The position numbers were made by a program, and so were the translations under genes. A stretch of 64,000 bases of DNA. It comes from Streptomyces sp. NBC_00344 (GTDB taxonomy: Bacteria; Actinomycetota; Actinomycetes; Streptomycetales; Streptomycetaceae). Location of the stretch: positions 2,438,501 through 2,502,500 of the forward strand of contig NZ_CP107996.1 in NCBI RefSeq assembly GCF_036088315.1, in the 5' to 3' direction. Of this stretch, positions 34,920-42,977 are shown in pieces (the stretch's first letter is position 1; every line of letters starts with the position of its first letter). A model generated the notes under the pieces. It searched no databases. It was given only the letters and a program-made list of their open reading frames with translations, and was not told where the DNA came from.

Positions 34920-35774
34920 TCAGGTGGTCGCCGAGCGGTACTTGCGGACGGCCAGCGTGCGGAAGACCACGAAGATCAGCAGCGACCAGAGCAACGACGC
35001 CCAGACCGGGTGCTGCATGGGCCAGGCCTGCGACGTGGATGCGCCCGGGTTGCCGAAGAGTTCGCGGCAGGCCTGGACCGTGGCACTGAACGGATTCCAT
35101 TCGGCGACCGGCTGGAGCCACCCCGGCATGTTCTCGGTGGGCACGAAGGCGTTCGAGACGAAGGTGACCGGGAAGAGCCAGATCAGACCACCCGATGTGG
35201 CCGCCTCGGGAGTGCGGACCGTGAGCCCGATCAGTGCTCCGATCCAGGAGAACGCGTACCCCAGCAGGAGCAGCAGCCCGAAACCTCCGATGACCTTGCC
35301 GATGTTCTCGTGGGTGCGCCAGCCGATCAGCAGGGCCACCGCGGCGAGGACCACCAGGGTCAGTGCCGTCTGGAAGAGGTCCGCGAGGGTGCGCCCGGTG
35401 AGGACCGCACCACGCGCCATGGGCAGCGACCTGAAGCGGTCGATGAGCCCCTTGTGCATGTCGTCGGCGATTCCCGCGCCCGCGCCGGCCGTGGCGAAGG
35501 TGACGGTCTGGGCGAAGATGCCCGCCATCAGGAAGTTGCGGTAGTCGTTCGCGCTGGTGGAACCGCCGATCACCAGCGAGCCGCCGAAGACGTAGCTGAA
35601 CAGCACCACGAACATGATCGGCTGGATCAGTCCGAAGATGACCACTTCGGGGATCCGCACCATGCGGATCAGATTGCGCTGGGCGATGACCAGCGAGTCG
35701 TGGAAGGACTGGCCGATCCCGCCGCGCGTCCGGCGGGGCGGGGCGCTCGTCGTGCTCTGCGACATGATGCTCAC
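34920..35774 (-). CDS. DrrB-like ABC-2 transporter permease
   Basis: 284 residues from a GTG at 35774 that overlaps the ATPase stop as GTGA; an ATG three codons later is also possible. Six membrane helices with the ABC-2 signature area GLIDRFRSLPMARGAVLTGR and FVSNAFVPTENMPGWLQ. This subfamily (DrrB) exports drugs such as daunorubicin or lipids. Forms a two-gene exporter operon with the ATPase. Confidence 0.92.
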   Translation of the reverse strand: MSIMSQSTTSAPPRRTRGGIGQSFHDSLVIAQRNLIRMVRIPEVVIFGLIQPIMFVVLFSYVFGGSLVIGGSTSANDYRNFLMAGIFAQTVTFATAGAGAGIADDMHKGLIDRFRSLPMARGAVLTGRTLADLFQTALTLVVLAAVALLIGWRTHENIGKVIGGFGLLLLLGYAFSWIGALIGLTVRTPEAATSGGLIWLFPVTFVSNAFVPTENMPGWLQPVAEWNPFSATVQACRELFGNPGASTSQAWPMQHPVWASLLWSLLIFVVFRTLAVRKYRSATT

Positions 35775-36763
35775 CTGCGGGGCTCCTTCGCAGCGATGGT
35801 TTCGCCGTTGTTTCCGGCCTCGGCCTCGGCCGCATGGCCGGTCAGCGAGATGAACACGTCGTCGAGGGTGGGACGGCGCAGTCCGATGTCGTCGATCTCG
35901 ACTCCGCGCGCGTCCAGGTCCCTGATCACCTCGGCGAGCAGTTTCGCGCCGCCGGTGACGGGGACGGTGAGTTTGCGCATGTGGTCGACCACGGTCACCG
36001 CGCCCTTGCCCAGTGCGTTCAGCACTTCTCCGGCGGGGGTGATCTGATCGCGCTGGTGGACGACGACCTCGACACGCTCACCGCCGATCTGGTCCTTCAG
36101 CTGATCGGATGTTCCGCGGGCGATCACTTTGCCGTGGTCGATGACACAGATGTCGTGCGCCAGCCGGTCGGCCTCCTCCAGGTACTGGGTGGTGAGCAGC
36201 AGCGTCGTACCGCCGGCCACCAGATCCTGGATGACCTCCCAGAGTTCCTGCCGGTGGCGCGGATCGAGTCCGGTGGTCGGCTCGTCCATGAACATCACGG
36301 GCGGCGACACGACCAGTGCGGCGGCGAGGTCCAGTCGCCTGCGCATACCGCCCGAGTAGGTCTTGGCGGTGCGGTCCGCCGCGTCACCGAGGTGGAAGCG
36401 TTCGAGGAGTTCGAGTGCCCGCTTCTTCGCGTCGCGTGAGGACATCTGGTAGAGACGGCCGACCATCTGGAGGTTCTCGCGGCCGGTGAGGTACTCGTCG
36501 ACGGCGGCGAACTGTCCGGAGAGGCCGATGGAGCGGCGCACCTGGACGGGGTGCCTGAGTACGTCGATCCCGGCGACCACCGCCTTGCCGCTGTCGGGCC
36601 TGAGCAGTGTCGTCAGTACGCGTACGGCCGTGGTCTTGCCCGCCCCGTTGGGGCCGAGAAGGCCGAGCACGGTGCCTTCGGGGACGTCCAGGTCCACGCC
36701 GTCCAGTGCTCGTACGTCGCCGAAGGTCTTGACCAGGCCTTCGGCGTAAATGGCGCCAGGCAT
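35771..36763 (-). CDS. DrrA-like ABC transporter ATP-binding protein
   Basis: 330 residues from the ATG at 36763 (MPGAIYAEGLVKTFG) behind GGGGGA. Walker A GPNGAGKTT, signature YSGGMRRRLDLA, Walker B VMFMDEPTTGLDP, and the C-terminal DrrA-specific extension ending RRPTLDDVFISLTGH. It powers the adjacent permease. A direct repeat about 100 bp upstream (36859-36875) could bind a TetR-type regulator encoded elsewhere. Confidence 0.94.
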   Translation of the reverse strand: MPGAIYAEGLVKTFGDVRALDGVDLDVPEGTVLGLLGPNGAGKTTAVRVLTTLLRPDSGKAVVAGIDVLRHPVQVRRSIGLSGQFAAVDEYLTGRENLQMVGRLYQMSSRDAKKRALELLERFHLGDAADRTAKTYSGGMRRRLDLAAALVVSPPVMFMDEPTTGLDPRHRQELWEVIQDLVAGGTTLLLTTQYLEEADRLAHDICVIDHGKVIARGTSDQLKDQIGGERVEVVVHQRDQITPAGEVLNALGKGAVTVVDHMRKLTVPVTGGAKLLAEVIRDLDARGVEIDDIGLRRPTLDDVFISLTGHAAEAEAGNNGETIAAKEPRR

Positions 36764-36858
36764 ATGAGTTCCCCCGAGCTTGTGGGCGGATTTCTGCACA
36801 CATCGTAAATTTGCCGCGCACCGGCCGCCTGTCACAGCGGCAGCACGGTACGCACACT

Positions 36859-36875
36859 ATCGCGATGTATCGCGT
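36859..36875 (-). promoter_or_regulatory. CGCGATA direct repeat/palindrome upstream of the ABC exporter
   Basis: On the minus strand CGCGATA occurs twice at a 10-bp interval, also reading as the inverted repeat CGCGAT-GT-ATCGCG on the plus strand (36861-36874). The pattern resembles operators of TetR-family regulators of drug exporters. It lies in the short gap between ilvA and the exporter genes. Confidence 0.5.
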
Positions 36876-36908
36876 ATGCGAAGGGTGTCGACGCGAATGC
36901 ACCGGCGG

Positions 36909-38138
36909 CTATCCGATGACGGGATACCCCGCGTCCCGCAGCGCGGCGCTGACGTCGCGGCAGTGCTCGGGCCCCTTGGTCTCCAGGTGCAGTTCCACCT
37001 CCGCCTCGGTGAGGCCGAGCCGGGGATCGGTGCGCACATGGCTCACATCGAGGACGTTCGCGTCCACCACCGTGAGCACCCCGAGCAGCGTCTCGAGCGC
37101 ACCCGGACGGTCCGTGAGACGCAGCCGCAGCGAGAGATAACGGCCGGCGGCAGCCATGCCGTGGGTGAGGATGCGCTGTATCAGCAGTGGGTCCACGTTG
37201 CCGCCGGAGAGCACCGCGACCACCGGCCCCTCGAAGGACTTCGGATCGCTCAGCAGTGCGGCCACCGGGCTGGCACCGGCCGGCTCGACCACCATCTTGG
37301 CCCGCTCCAGGCAGAGCAGCAGCGCGCTGGACAGCTCGTCCTCGGTGACCGTACGGACCTCGTCGACGAGATCCTTGATGATCCCGAAGGGCACATCGCC
37401 CGGCCGGCCCACCTTGATGCCGTCCGCCATCGTGGCCTGCGGTTCGATCGCCACCGGACGCCCTGCCGACAGGGAGGGCGGATAGGCGGCAGCGCCCGCC
37501 GCCTGCACCCCGATCAGTTTCACGTCGGGCCGCAGGGCCTTCACCGCGACCGCGATGCCGGCCGCGAGGCCGCCGCCGCCGATACCCACCACGATCGTCC
37601 GCACCTCGGGGCACTGCTCCAGGATCTCCAGTCCCACCGTGCCCTGCCCCGCGATGATGTCCGCGTGGTCGAAGGGGTGGATGAAGACCGCCCCGGTCTC
37701 CCGCGCGTAGTCCTGCGCGGCCGCCAGCGTCTCATCGACGACCTGCCCGTGCATGCGCACCTCCGCGCCGTACTCACGGGTCGCCGCCACCTTCGGGAGC
37801 GGCGCGCCCTGCGGCATGAAGACCGTGGAGTGCACGCCGAGCAGGGACGACGCGAGCGCGACGCCCTGCGCGTGATTGCCCGCGCTGGCGGCGACGACCC
37901 CGGCGGCACGCTCCTCGGGGGACAGGCCGGCGATACGTACGTACGCGCCGCGCACCTTGAACGACCCGGTCCGCTGGAGGTTCTCGCACTTGAAGCGGAC
38001 CGGCGAGCCGACCAGCGCGGAGAGGTGTCTGCTGCCCTCGATCGGGGTCGAACGTGAAACCCCGGAGAGCATCTTCTGCGCTCCGAGGACGTCGTCAAGG
38101 ATCAACGGCGGCAAGGGGTGTGACGTACCGAAGCTCAT
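36909..38138 (-). CDS. ilvA: Threonine ammonia-lyase (biosynthetic-type, single ACT-like domain)
   Basis: 409 residues from the ATG at 38138 (MSFGTSHPLPPL). Fold-type II PLP enzyme: PLP lysine in RTGSFKVRGAYVR, SAGNHAQGVA, GGGGLAAGIA phosphate loop, then a C-terminal ACT-type regulatory domain (LRLTDRPGALETLLGVL). Converts threonine to 2-oxobutyrate for isoleucine synthesis. Length corresponds to the short TdcB/IlvA form of Actinobacteria. Monocistronic. Confidence 0.93.
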   Translation of the reverse strand: MSFGTSHPLPPLILDDVLGAQKMLSGVSRSTPIEGSRHLSALVGSPVRFKCENLQRTGSFKVRGAYVRIAGLSPEERAAGVVAASAGNHAQGVALASSLLGVHSTVFMPQGAPLPKVAATREYGAEVRMHGQVVDETLAAAQDYARETGAVFIHPFDHADIIAGQGTVGLEILEQCPEVRTIVVGIGGGGLAAGIAVAVKALRPDVKLIGVQAAGAAAYPPSLSAGRPVAIEPQATMADGIKVGRPGDVPFGIIKDLVDEVRTVTEDELSSALLLCLERAKMVVEPAGASPVAALLSDPKSFEGPVVAVLSGGNVDPLLIQRILTHGMAAAGRYLSLRLRLTDRPGALETLLGVLTVVDANVLDVSHVRTDPRLGLTEAEVELHLETKGPEHCRDVSAALRDAGYPVIG

Positions 38139-38294
38139 GTACGCAAGTCTCGCAGCTCCGCGCACACCGAGCCGCCGGAGCCAGGTGGGGCCATCATGAA
38201 AAGAACAGGTTTACGCAGCGCTGGTACGGGTCTGCCCCGGGCCGCGTACTCTGTCCCCCACTATCCGCCCATCGCACGAAGAGAGCCCCCAGCC

Positions 38295-38798
38295 ATGCCC
38301 CTGTCTCAGGACATGACTTCCGATATCGATCCCGGCCTCCTCGATGTGCTGCAGCACCAGGTGGCCCTCTTCGCCCGCCGCGCCGAGCAGACCCGGCTGG
38401 GGGGCATCGGGCAGGTCCGCAACTCGATGGACCGCGCCGCCTATCTGCTGCTCAACCGCCTCGACCGGGAAGGCCCGATGGGCGTCAAAGCGCTCGCGGC
38501 CGGTATGGGGATCGACTCGTCGACGGTGACCCGTCAGGTCGCCCCGCTGGTCGACACCGGCCTGGTCAAGCGCACCTCGCATCCCGAGGACGGCAGGGCC
38601 GTCGTGCTGGAGCTCTCCCCGCGTGGTCTGGCCCGTCTGGAGGAGGTGCGCTCCTCACGCCGTGAGCTGATGGCGCAGGTGACGGACGGCTGGACGCAGG
38701 ACGACCGGGAGTCCTTCACCACCCTGCTCAGCCGCTTCAACTCCGCTCTGTCGGCGCGGGCGGCAGGACAGCAGGAACCCGGTACACCCATCTCCTGA
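38295..38798 (+). CDS. MarR-family transcriptional regulator
   Basis: 167 residues from the ATG at 38295 (MPLSQDMTSDID); an ATG six codons later is an alternative. Winged-helix features LAAGMGIDSSTVTRQVAPLVD and the wing SHPEDGRAVVLELSPRGLARL. Divergent from ilvA, with no obvious partner downstream except the sigma factor 60 bp later. A TACTCT -10-like box sits at 38247-38252. Ligand and targets unknown. Confidence 0.88.
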   Translation: MPLSQDMTSDIDPGLLDVLQHQVALFARRAEQTRLGGIGQVRNSMDRAAYLLLNRLDREGPMGVKALAAGMGIDSSTVTRQVAPLVDTGLVKRTSHPEDGRAVVLELSPRGLARLEEVRSSRRELMAQVTDGWTQDDRESFTTLLSRFNSALSARAAGQQEPGTPIS

Positions 38799-38805
38799 CC
38801 AGGGG

Positions 38806-38836
38806 TTGACCCCGGGTGCCGAGCTGCTCTCAGAAT
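38806..38836 (+). promoter_or_regulatory. Possible promoter of the sigma-factor gene
   Basis: TTGACC (38806-38811) and CAGAAT (38831-38836), spacer 19 bp, 22 bp before the GTG start. Confidence 0.4.
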
Positions 38837-38858
38837 GAATGAGGGACAAGGAGGCACG

Positions 38859-39383
38859 GTGCACGAGCGGACGGCGGCACGTGACCGCCGCCGCGCCCAG
38901 GAGTTCGAGTCCTTCGTGGCGGGCGCGGCGGGCCGGCTGCTGCATGCCGCGACGCTGCTGACCGCCGAGCCCCCGCGGGAGAATCCGAGAGCGCAGCGCC
39001 TGCTGCTGGCCGCCCTGTCGTACACGTACGCGCACTGGGACCAGTTGCGCGGCGAGGATCCGTACGACCGCACCCGGCGGGAGCTGGCATCCCGTTTCGC
39101 CGGCAGCGCGTGGCGCTACCACTGGGCGGCGCTGACGGCCCTGCTGCGGGCACGGCAGGCCGGGGGGCCGGCCCACCGCGGAGGGGTGCTGGAGCGGCTC
39201 GGCCCGCAGGAACGTCTGATCCTGGTTCTGCGGCTCTACGAAGGAGTCGCGGAGGAACAGACCGCCGCGCTGGTCGGGCTGCCCGTGGAACGCGTCCACG
39301 GGATCTGCGTGCGGGCGATGGCCACGCTTCGCCGCCCACCGGTGAAGGCCTCGCCACGCTTCCCGGAGGTGGCCGCCCGATGA
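38859..39383 (+). CDS. ECF-like sigma-70 family factor
   Basis: 174 residues from the GTG at 38859, four bases after AAGGAGG. N-terminal region 2-like helices (FVAGAAGRLLHAATLLTAEPP ... LSYTYAHWDQLRGEDPYDRTR) and a clear region 4 helix-turn-helix (LGPQERLILVLRLYEGVAEEQTAALVGLPVERVHGICVRAM). Region 2 is divergent. The stop overlaps the ATG of a small membrane protein, an arrangement typical of sigma/anti-sigma pairs. Confidence 0.8.
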   Translation: MHERTAARDRRRAQEFESFVAGAAGRLLHAATLLTAEPPRENPRAQRLLLAALSYTYAHWDQLRGEDPYDRTRRELASRFAGSAWRYHWAALTALLRARQAGGPAHRGGVLERLGPQERLILVLRLYEGVAEEQTAALVGLPVERVHGICVRAMATLRRPPVKASPRFPEVAAR

Positions 39384-39631
39384 GCCTGACCAGCCGCGCG
39401 GAGGAAGAGGTCCGCCGGATACTGGACACCCCGCATCCCCCGGTCCCCGCGGACCTGGCGATCCGCGCCCGCGAGCGGGGTTCGGGGATGCTGCGCCGGC
39501 GGACGGCGGCGCGGCGGCTGCTGTGGCTTCTGCTGACCGCCGCGCTGGTGGCTTTCGTGGTGTGGGCGACGGTGGCACAGCCGTGGGCGGTGCCACCGTC
39601 GCAGACCACGCCCCCGGTGGAGGGTTTCTAG
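39380..39631 (+). CDS. Small membrane protein coupled to the sigma factor (anti-sigma-like?)
   Basis: 83 residues: about 45 residues of charged, soluble N-terminus (SRAEEEVRRILDTPHPPVPADL), one membrane helix at about 47-66 and a short Pro-rich extracytoplasmic tail. ATGA overlap with the sigma gene. It lacks the zinc-binding HxxxCxxC motif of classical anti-sigma factors, so an anti-sigma role is suggested only by position and topology. Confidence 0.72.
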   Translation: MSLTSRAEEEVRRILDTPHPPVPADLAIRARERGSGMLRRRTAARRLLWLLLTAALVAFVVWATVAQPWAVPPSQTTPPVEGF

Positions 39632-39749
39632 GCCGCGTCCGGGAAGTCCCCGCTGCCACACCCTCCGGGCCGGATGCCCCTCCTTCTCACCCGCGGGCCC
39701 AGTGCCACGGCACGGGAACGGCTGCCGTGGGATACCTCGTCCGGCAGGG

Positions 39750-40907
39750 TCAGCCGAGCGCCCGCCGCAGATCGGCCAGCAGGTCGTCGCCCGACTCGAT
39801 GCCCACCGACAGGCGCACCAGATCGCCCGGGACCTCGAGCGCGGAACCGGCAACCGACGCGTGCGTCATCCGCCCCGGGTGCTCCACCAGCGACTCGACA
39901 CCGCCCAGCGACTCACCGAGGGTGAACAGCTCGGTCCTGTTGCAGACCTCGACCGCCGCTTCCTCACCGCCGGTGACCTGGAAGGACACCATGCCGCCGA
40001 ACGACCGCATCTGCTTGGCGGCGATCTCATGGCCGGGGTGGTCGGGCAGACCCGGGTAGAGCACCTTGGTCACCTTGGGATGGCTGGTGAGCATCTCGGC
40101 GATCCTGGTCGCGTTCTCGCTGTGCCGGTCCATGCGCACCGACAGCGTCTTGATGCCCCTCAGCACCAGCCAGGCGTCGAACGGCCCGCAGACGGCGCCC
40201 ATCGCGTTCTGGTGGTAGGCCAGCTCCTCACCGATCTCGTCCGAGTTGGCGATCAGCGCGCCACCGACGACGTCCGAGTGGCCGCCCATGTACTTGGTCA
40301 TCGAGTGCACGACGACATCCGCGCCGAGCGCGAGCGGCTGCTGCAGATAGGGGCTCGCGAAGGTGTTGTCGACGACGAGCCTGGCACCCGCGGTGCGGGC
40401 CACGTCGGCGACCGCGGCGATGTCCGTGATGCCGAGCAGCGGGTTGGAGGGGGTCTCGACCCAGATCACCTTGGTGCGCGGGGTAACCGCGGCGCGTACC
40501 GCGGCCGGGTCGGAGGTGTCGGCGACCGACCACTCCACGCCCCAGCGGGAGACGACCTTCGCGAAGAGCCGGAAGGTGCCGCCGTACGCGTCGTTCGGAA
40601 TCACCACATGGTCGCCGGGCGAGAGAAGGGCCCGGAGCAGGCAGTCCTCGGCCGCCAGCCCGGAGGCGAAGGCGAGCCCGCGCCGGCCGCCCTCCAGGGC
40701 CGCCAGATTCTCTTCGAGGGCGGTACGCGTCGGGTTGCCGCTGCGGCTGTATTCGTAGCCGCCGCGCAGTCCGCCCACGCCGTCCTGTTTGTAGGTGGAG
40801 ACCTGATAGATCGGGGGGACGACCGCGCCCGTGAGGGGGTCGGCGGTGTTGCCTGCGTGAATGGCGATGGTTTCGAAAGCGTGGTGCACGCTGTGCTGGT
40901 CGCTCAT
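39750..40907 (-). CDS. metB: Cystathionine gamma-synthase
   Basis: 385 residues from the ATG at 40907 (MSDQHSVHHAFETIAIHAG); a GTG two codons upstream is possible. Cys/Met-metabolism PLP family: YEYSRSGNPTRTALE, PLP lysine in VVHSMTKYMGGHSDVVGG, and SLGGVESLVEHPGRMTHAS. Catalyses cystathionine formation from O-acyl-homoserine and cysteine in methionine synthesis or transsulfuration; some actinobacterial members also have lyase activity. Monocistronic, 51 bp from the divergent gene. Confidence 0.92.
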   Translation of the reverse strand: MSDQHSVHHAFETIAIHAGNTADPLTGAVVPPIYQVSTYKQDGVGGLRGGYEYSRSGNPTRTALEENLAALEGGRRGLAFASGLAAEDCLLRALLSPGDHVVIPNDAYGGTFRLFAKVVSRWGVEWSVADTSDPAAVRAAVTPRTKVIWVETPSNPLLGITDIAAVADVARTAGARLVVDNTFASPYLQQPLALGADVVVHSMTKYMGGHSDVVGGALIANSDEIGEELAYHQNAMGAVCGPFDAWLVLRGIKTLSVRMDRHSENATRIAEMLTSHPKVTKVLYPGLPDHPGHEIAAKQMRSFGGMVSFQVTGGEEAAVEVCNRTELFTLGESLGGVESLVEHPGRMTHASVAGSALEVPGDLVRLSVGIESGDDLLADLRRALG

Positions 40908-40916
40908 GGGCACCGA

Positions 40917-40945
40917 GCGTAGTGGTCAGAAGCCCGTGGTGTCTG
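40917..40945 (-). promoter_or_regulatory. metB promoter
   Basis: On the minus strand CAGACA (40940-40945), 17-bp spacer, TACGCT (40917-40922). The expected start site is within three bases of the metB start codon, so the leader is very short or absent. Confidence 0.5.
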
Positions 40946-40958
40946 GTTCGCTTGAGGC

Positions 40959-42062
40959 ATGGAGATTCTCTGGTTCCTGCTCGCGATGTGCGTGCTCGCG
41001 GCAGTGCTCGGCCCCTATCTGATGCGCAGGAGCGGCGGCATCCGTCAGGTGCTGCCCGGTTCCCCGGACGCCGCGGACCCCGACGACTACGGGTTCCTGC
41101 GTCAGGAGGAGCTGGATGTCCGGCTGCCGGGACCCGACCAGGACCTCCTCGACGTGCTCGAAATGGTGCAGCGCACCCAGGACTGGCGGCCCGCCGCTCA
41201 GTTGCTCGCCGGTACCGAGAAGGCCGGTGAGGTGCGCTGGCAACGGGTGCAGGCCTTCGCCGGAGCGGCGTCGCTCGAACTGGCCCAGCGTCCCGGAGCC
41301 GGCGGCGCCTGGCTGCGCAACTGGCGCTCCGAAGCGCCGAAGGACCCGGGCGCGGCGCAGGTCCATGCCGAGTTCCTGGTGCAGCAGGCCTGGCGTTCGT
41401 CCACGGCGGGGACGGACGACTTCCGGATCATCCTGGAGGAGGCGCACACGGTCTGCGAGCAGGCGTCGCTGCTCGCACCCGGTGACCCCGTTCCGCACAT
41501 CGTCGAGCTGGCCGTGGGCCGGGGCCTCGGCTACCCGGAGCCTCAGTTCGAGCAGCTCTGGGCCAAGGTGATCGACCGTGCTCCCGAGCACATGGGGGCC
41601 CATCTGTCCGCGCTGCACTACTGGTGCGAGAAGTGGCACGGCTCCCGGGACCTCGCCGGCGAGTTCGCGCAAGCGGCGGCGGCTCGCGCCCCGCGCGGCT
41701 CACTGCTCGCCGCGCTCCCGCTCTTCGCGGTGTACGAGCATCTGCCCGAGGTCAATCTGGTGCGGAGCTTCTACCGGAGCGAAGTCGTCACCAAGGCGCT
41801 CCAGGGTGCCCTGCACGCGGTGCACACCTCCCGCGCCGACGACCCGATGCGGGCGCATGTGCGCCATCTGCTGGTCTTCTTCCTCGTACGGTCCGAGCGC
41901 TGGTCGGAGGCGATGAACCAGCTGGTCCACGTCGACGGTCATGTCGGCGCCCTGCCGTGGACGCTGGACCCCGACCCGGCGGCCGGGTACGCGGTGTACC
42001 GGGCCCTTGCGGTCGCCGGCTACGAGGCGAACGGCGGCACCCCGGCCACCCTGCCGCACTGA
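40959..42062 (+). CDS. Membrane-anchored helical-repeat protein of unknown function
   Basis: 367 residues: one N-terminal membrane helix (MEILWFLLAMCVLAAVLGPYL), a linker, then a long all-helical domain reminiscent of TPR arrays (AAQLLAGTEKAGEVRW, LELAQRPGAGGAW, FLVRSERWSEAMNQLVHVDG). No enzyme motif. Likely a cytoplasmic, membrane-tethered scaffold. Function not recognised. Followed by a small membrane protein gene. Confidence 0.82.
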   Translation: MEILWFLLAMCVLAAVLGPYLMRRSGGIRQVLPGSPDAADPDDYGFLRQEELDVRLPGPDQDLLDVLEMVQRTQDWRPAAQLLAGTEKAGEVRWQRVQAFAGAASLELAQRPGAGGAWLRNWRSEAPKDPGAAQVHAEFLVQQAWRSSTAGTDDFRIILEEAHTVCEQASLLAPGDPVPHIVELAVGRGLGYPEPQFEQLWAKVIDRAPEHMGAHLSALHYWCEKWHGSRDLAGEFAQAAAARAPRGSLLAALPLFAVYEHLPEVNLVRSFYRSEVVTKALQGALHAVHTSRADDPMRAHVRHLLVFFLVRSERWSEAMNQLVHVDGHVGALPWTLDPDPAAGYAVYRALAVAGYEANGGTPATLPH

Positions 42063-42104
42063 GTAGGCTGGCCGCCCACCCCCCCCCCGACTGGAGTTCC
42101 GCCG

Positions 42105-42284
42105 ATGACCCGTCTCATACCGCTGATCCTGATCGCTCTGGGCATCTACTTCTGGTTCCGGGCCAGGCAGAAGACCACCGCCTACCTGGACCGGATGCAG
42201 GACGGCGAGACGTCCCACGGCCCGGACAGCGGGACGCGGAACCCGGACGTGCCGGACCACCCGGCGGGCCCGGACAGGATCTGA
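42105..42284 (+). CDS. Small membrane protein
   Basis: 59 residues from the ATG at 42105: MTRLIPLILIALGIYFWFRA, a single N-terminal helix followed by basic residues and a polar Pro/Asp-rich tail. A TAGGCT box (42064-42069) and a GGAG (42093) give it its own signals. A run of ten C residues lies between them. Function unknown; size and codon use are consistent with a real gene. Confidence 0.62.
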   Translation: MTRLIPLILIALGIYFWFRARQKTTAYLDRMQDGETSHGPDSGTRNPDVPDHPAGPDRI

Positions 42285-42320
42285 CGGCTCCGAGGCGGAC
42301 ATGAACGGGGCGATGCCCCG

Positions 42321-42650
42321 CCGGGGCGGCCTCGCGGGCCACGTTCCGGGCACGACCAGCGTGAGAGCGGTACTTCACACTCGGCAGGCAGCCGGCAGGC
42401 CAGTGCCGTGACCTCGGCGGCCTGCCGTTGACGGTCTTTGAGCCCGGGCAGGCCCGCCTGGGCGAACCGGCCACGCCAGCGGCGCACGGTGTCCACATGC
42501 AGCCCCCGTCTCCCAGGCTATGCATGCGCTGGAGCGTCCACGCGCGGCGTGCAGCACCACCTGTGCACGCACCCGCAGCCGGTGCTCGGTCTTGTGGCCG
42601 CAGGCCATCTTCTTCAACCGCACGCGTTCGGCGGCACTCGGGGCTATCGG
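42321..42650 (-). pseudogene. Decayed IS630-type transposase N-terminal fragment
   Basis: The minus-strand translation reads ERVRLKKMACGHKTEHRLRV, a transposase-like helix-turn-helix start, then shifts frame near 42500 to MDTVRRWRGRFAQAGLPGLK, loses about ten residues after KDRQR, continues AAEVTALACRLPAECEVPLS and shifts again near 42345. Order and content match the first ~120 residues of IS630-family/helix-turn-helix transposases. No catalytic domain or terminal repeats remain. Confidence 0.68.
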
Positions 42651-42977
42651 ACAGGGGGTGTCGGACGGGCATGGCGGGCGCCCGATCGGCCGAAGTGGAT
42701 CACTGGTACCCCGCAGCCCGCCCCGCCCCTCAGCGCCCCAGCCCCCGCAATGGCCGGTACAAGAGGCCACTTGGAGAGGGAGAACGCAACTTCGACATGG
42801 CCCGCAGAGGCGGCTACCTTCACCTGGTCTTCGGCGATCGCCCACGGCCGTACGGGAGTTCCTTCAGGCTGAGCCACCCGCGACGGGATGAGTCGGTCAC
42901 GCCTTACGAATCCTCGCCCCCATGCGTAAGCCACCGAACCGGTTCCACACCAGGCACCCCCAACGAGGGAGAGACGC
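42651..42977. other. Non-coding stretch between transposase remnant and DUF3291 gene
   Basis: About 330 bp. Open frames on both strands cross it but none has recognisable content. A weak candidate beginning ATG at 42797 (MARRGGYLHLVFGD) is preceded by GGAGAGGGAG yet runs unsupported into the next gene. Its composition suggests further insertion debris. Confidence 0.35.

Noticed and set aside
34838..36047. Plus-strand open frame of 402 codons opposite the ABC exporter
   Set aside because: Antisense to permease and ATPase with canonical motifs; begins inside the greA terminator.
40908..40958. Possible SAM or cobalamin riboswitch upstream of metB
   Set aside because: Only 51 bp separates metB from the divergent gene and the promoter lies next to the start codon, leaving no room for a riboswitch.
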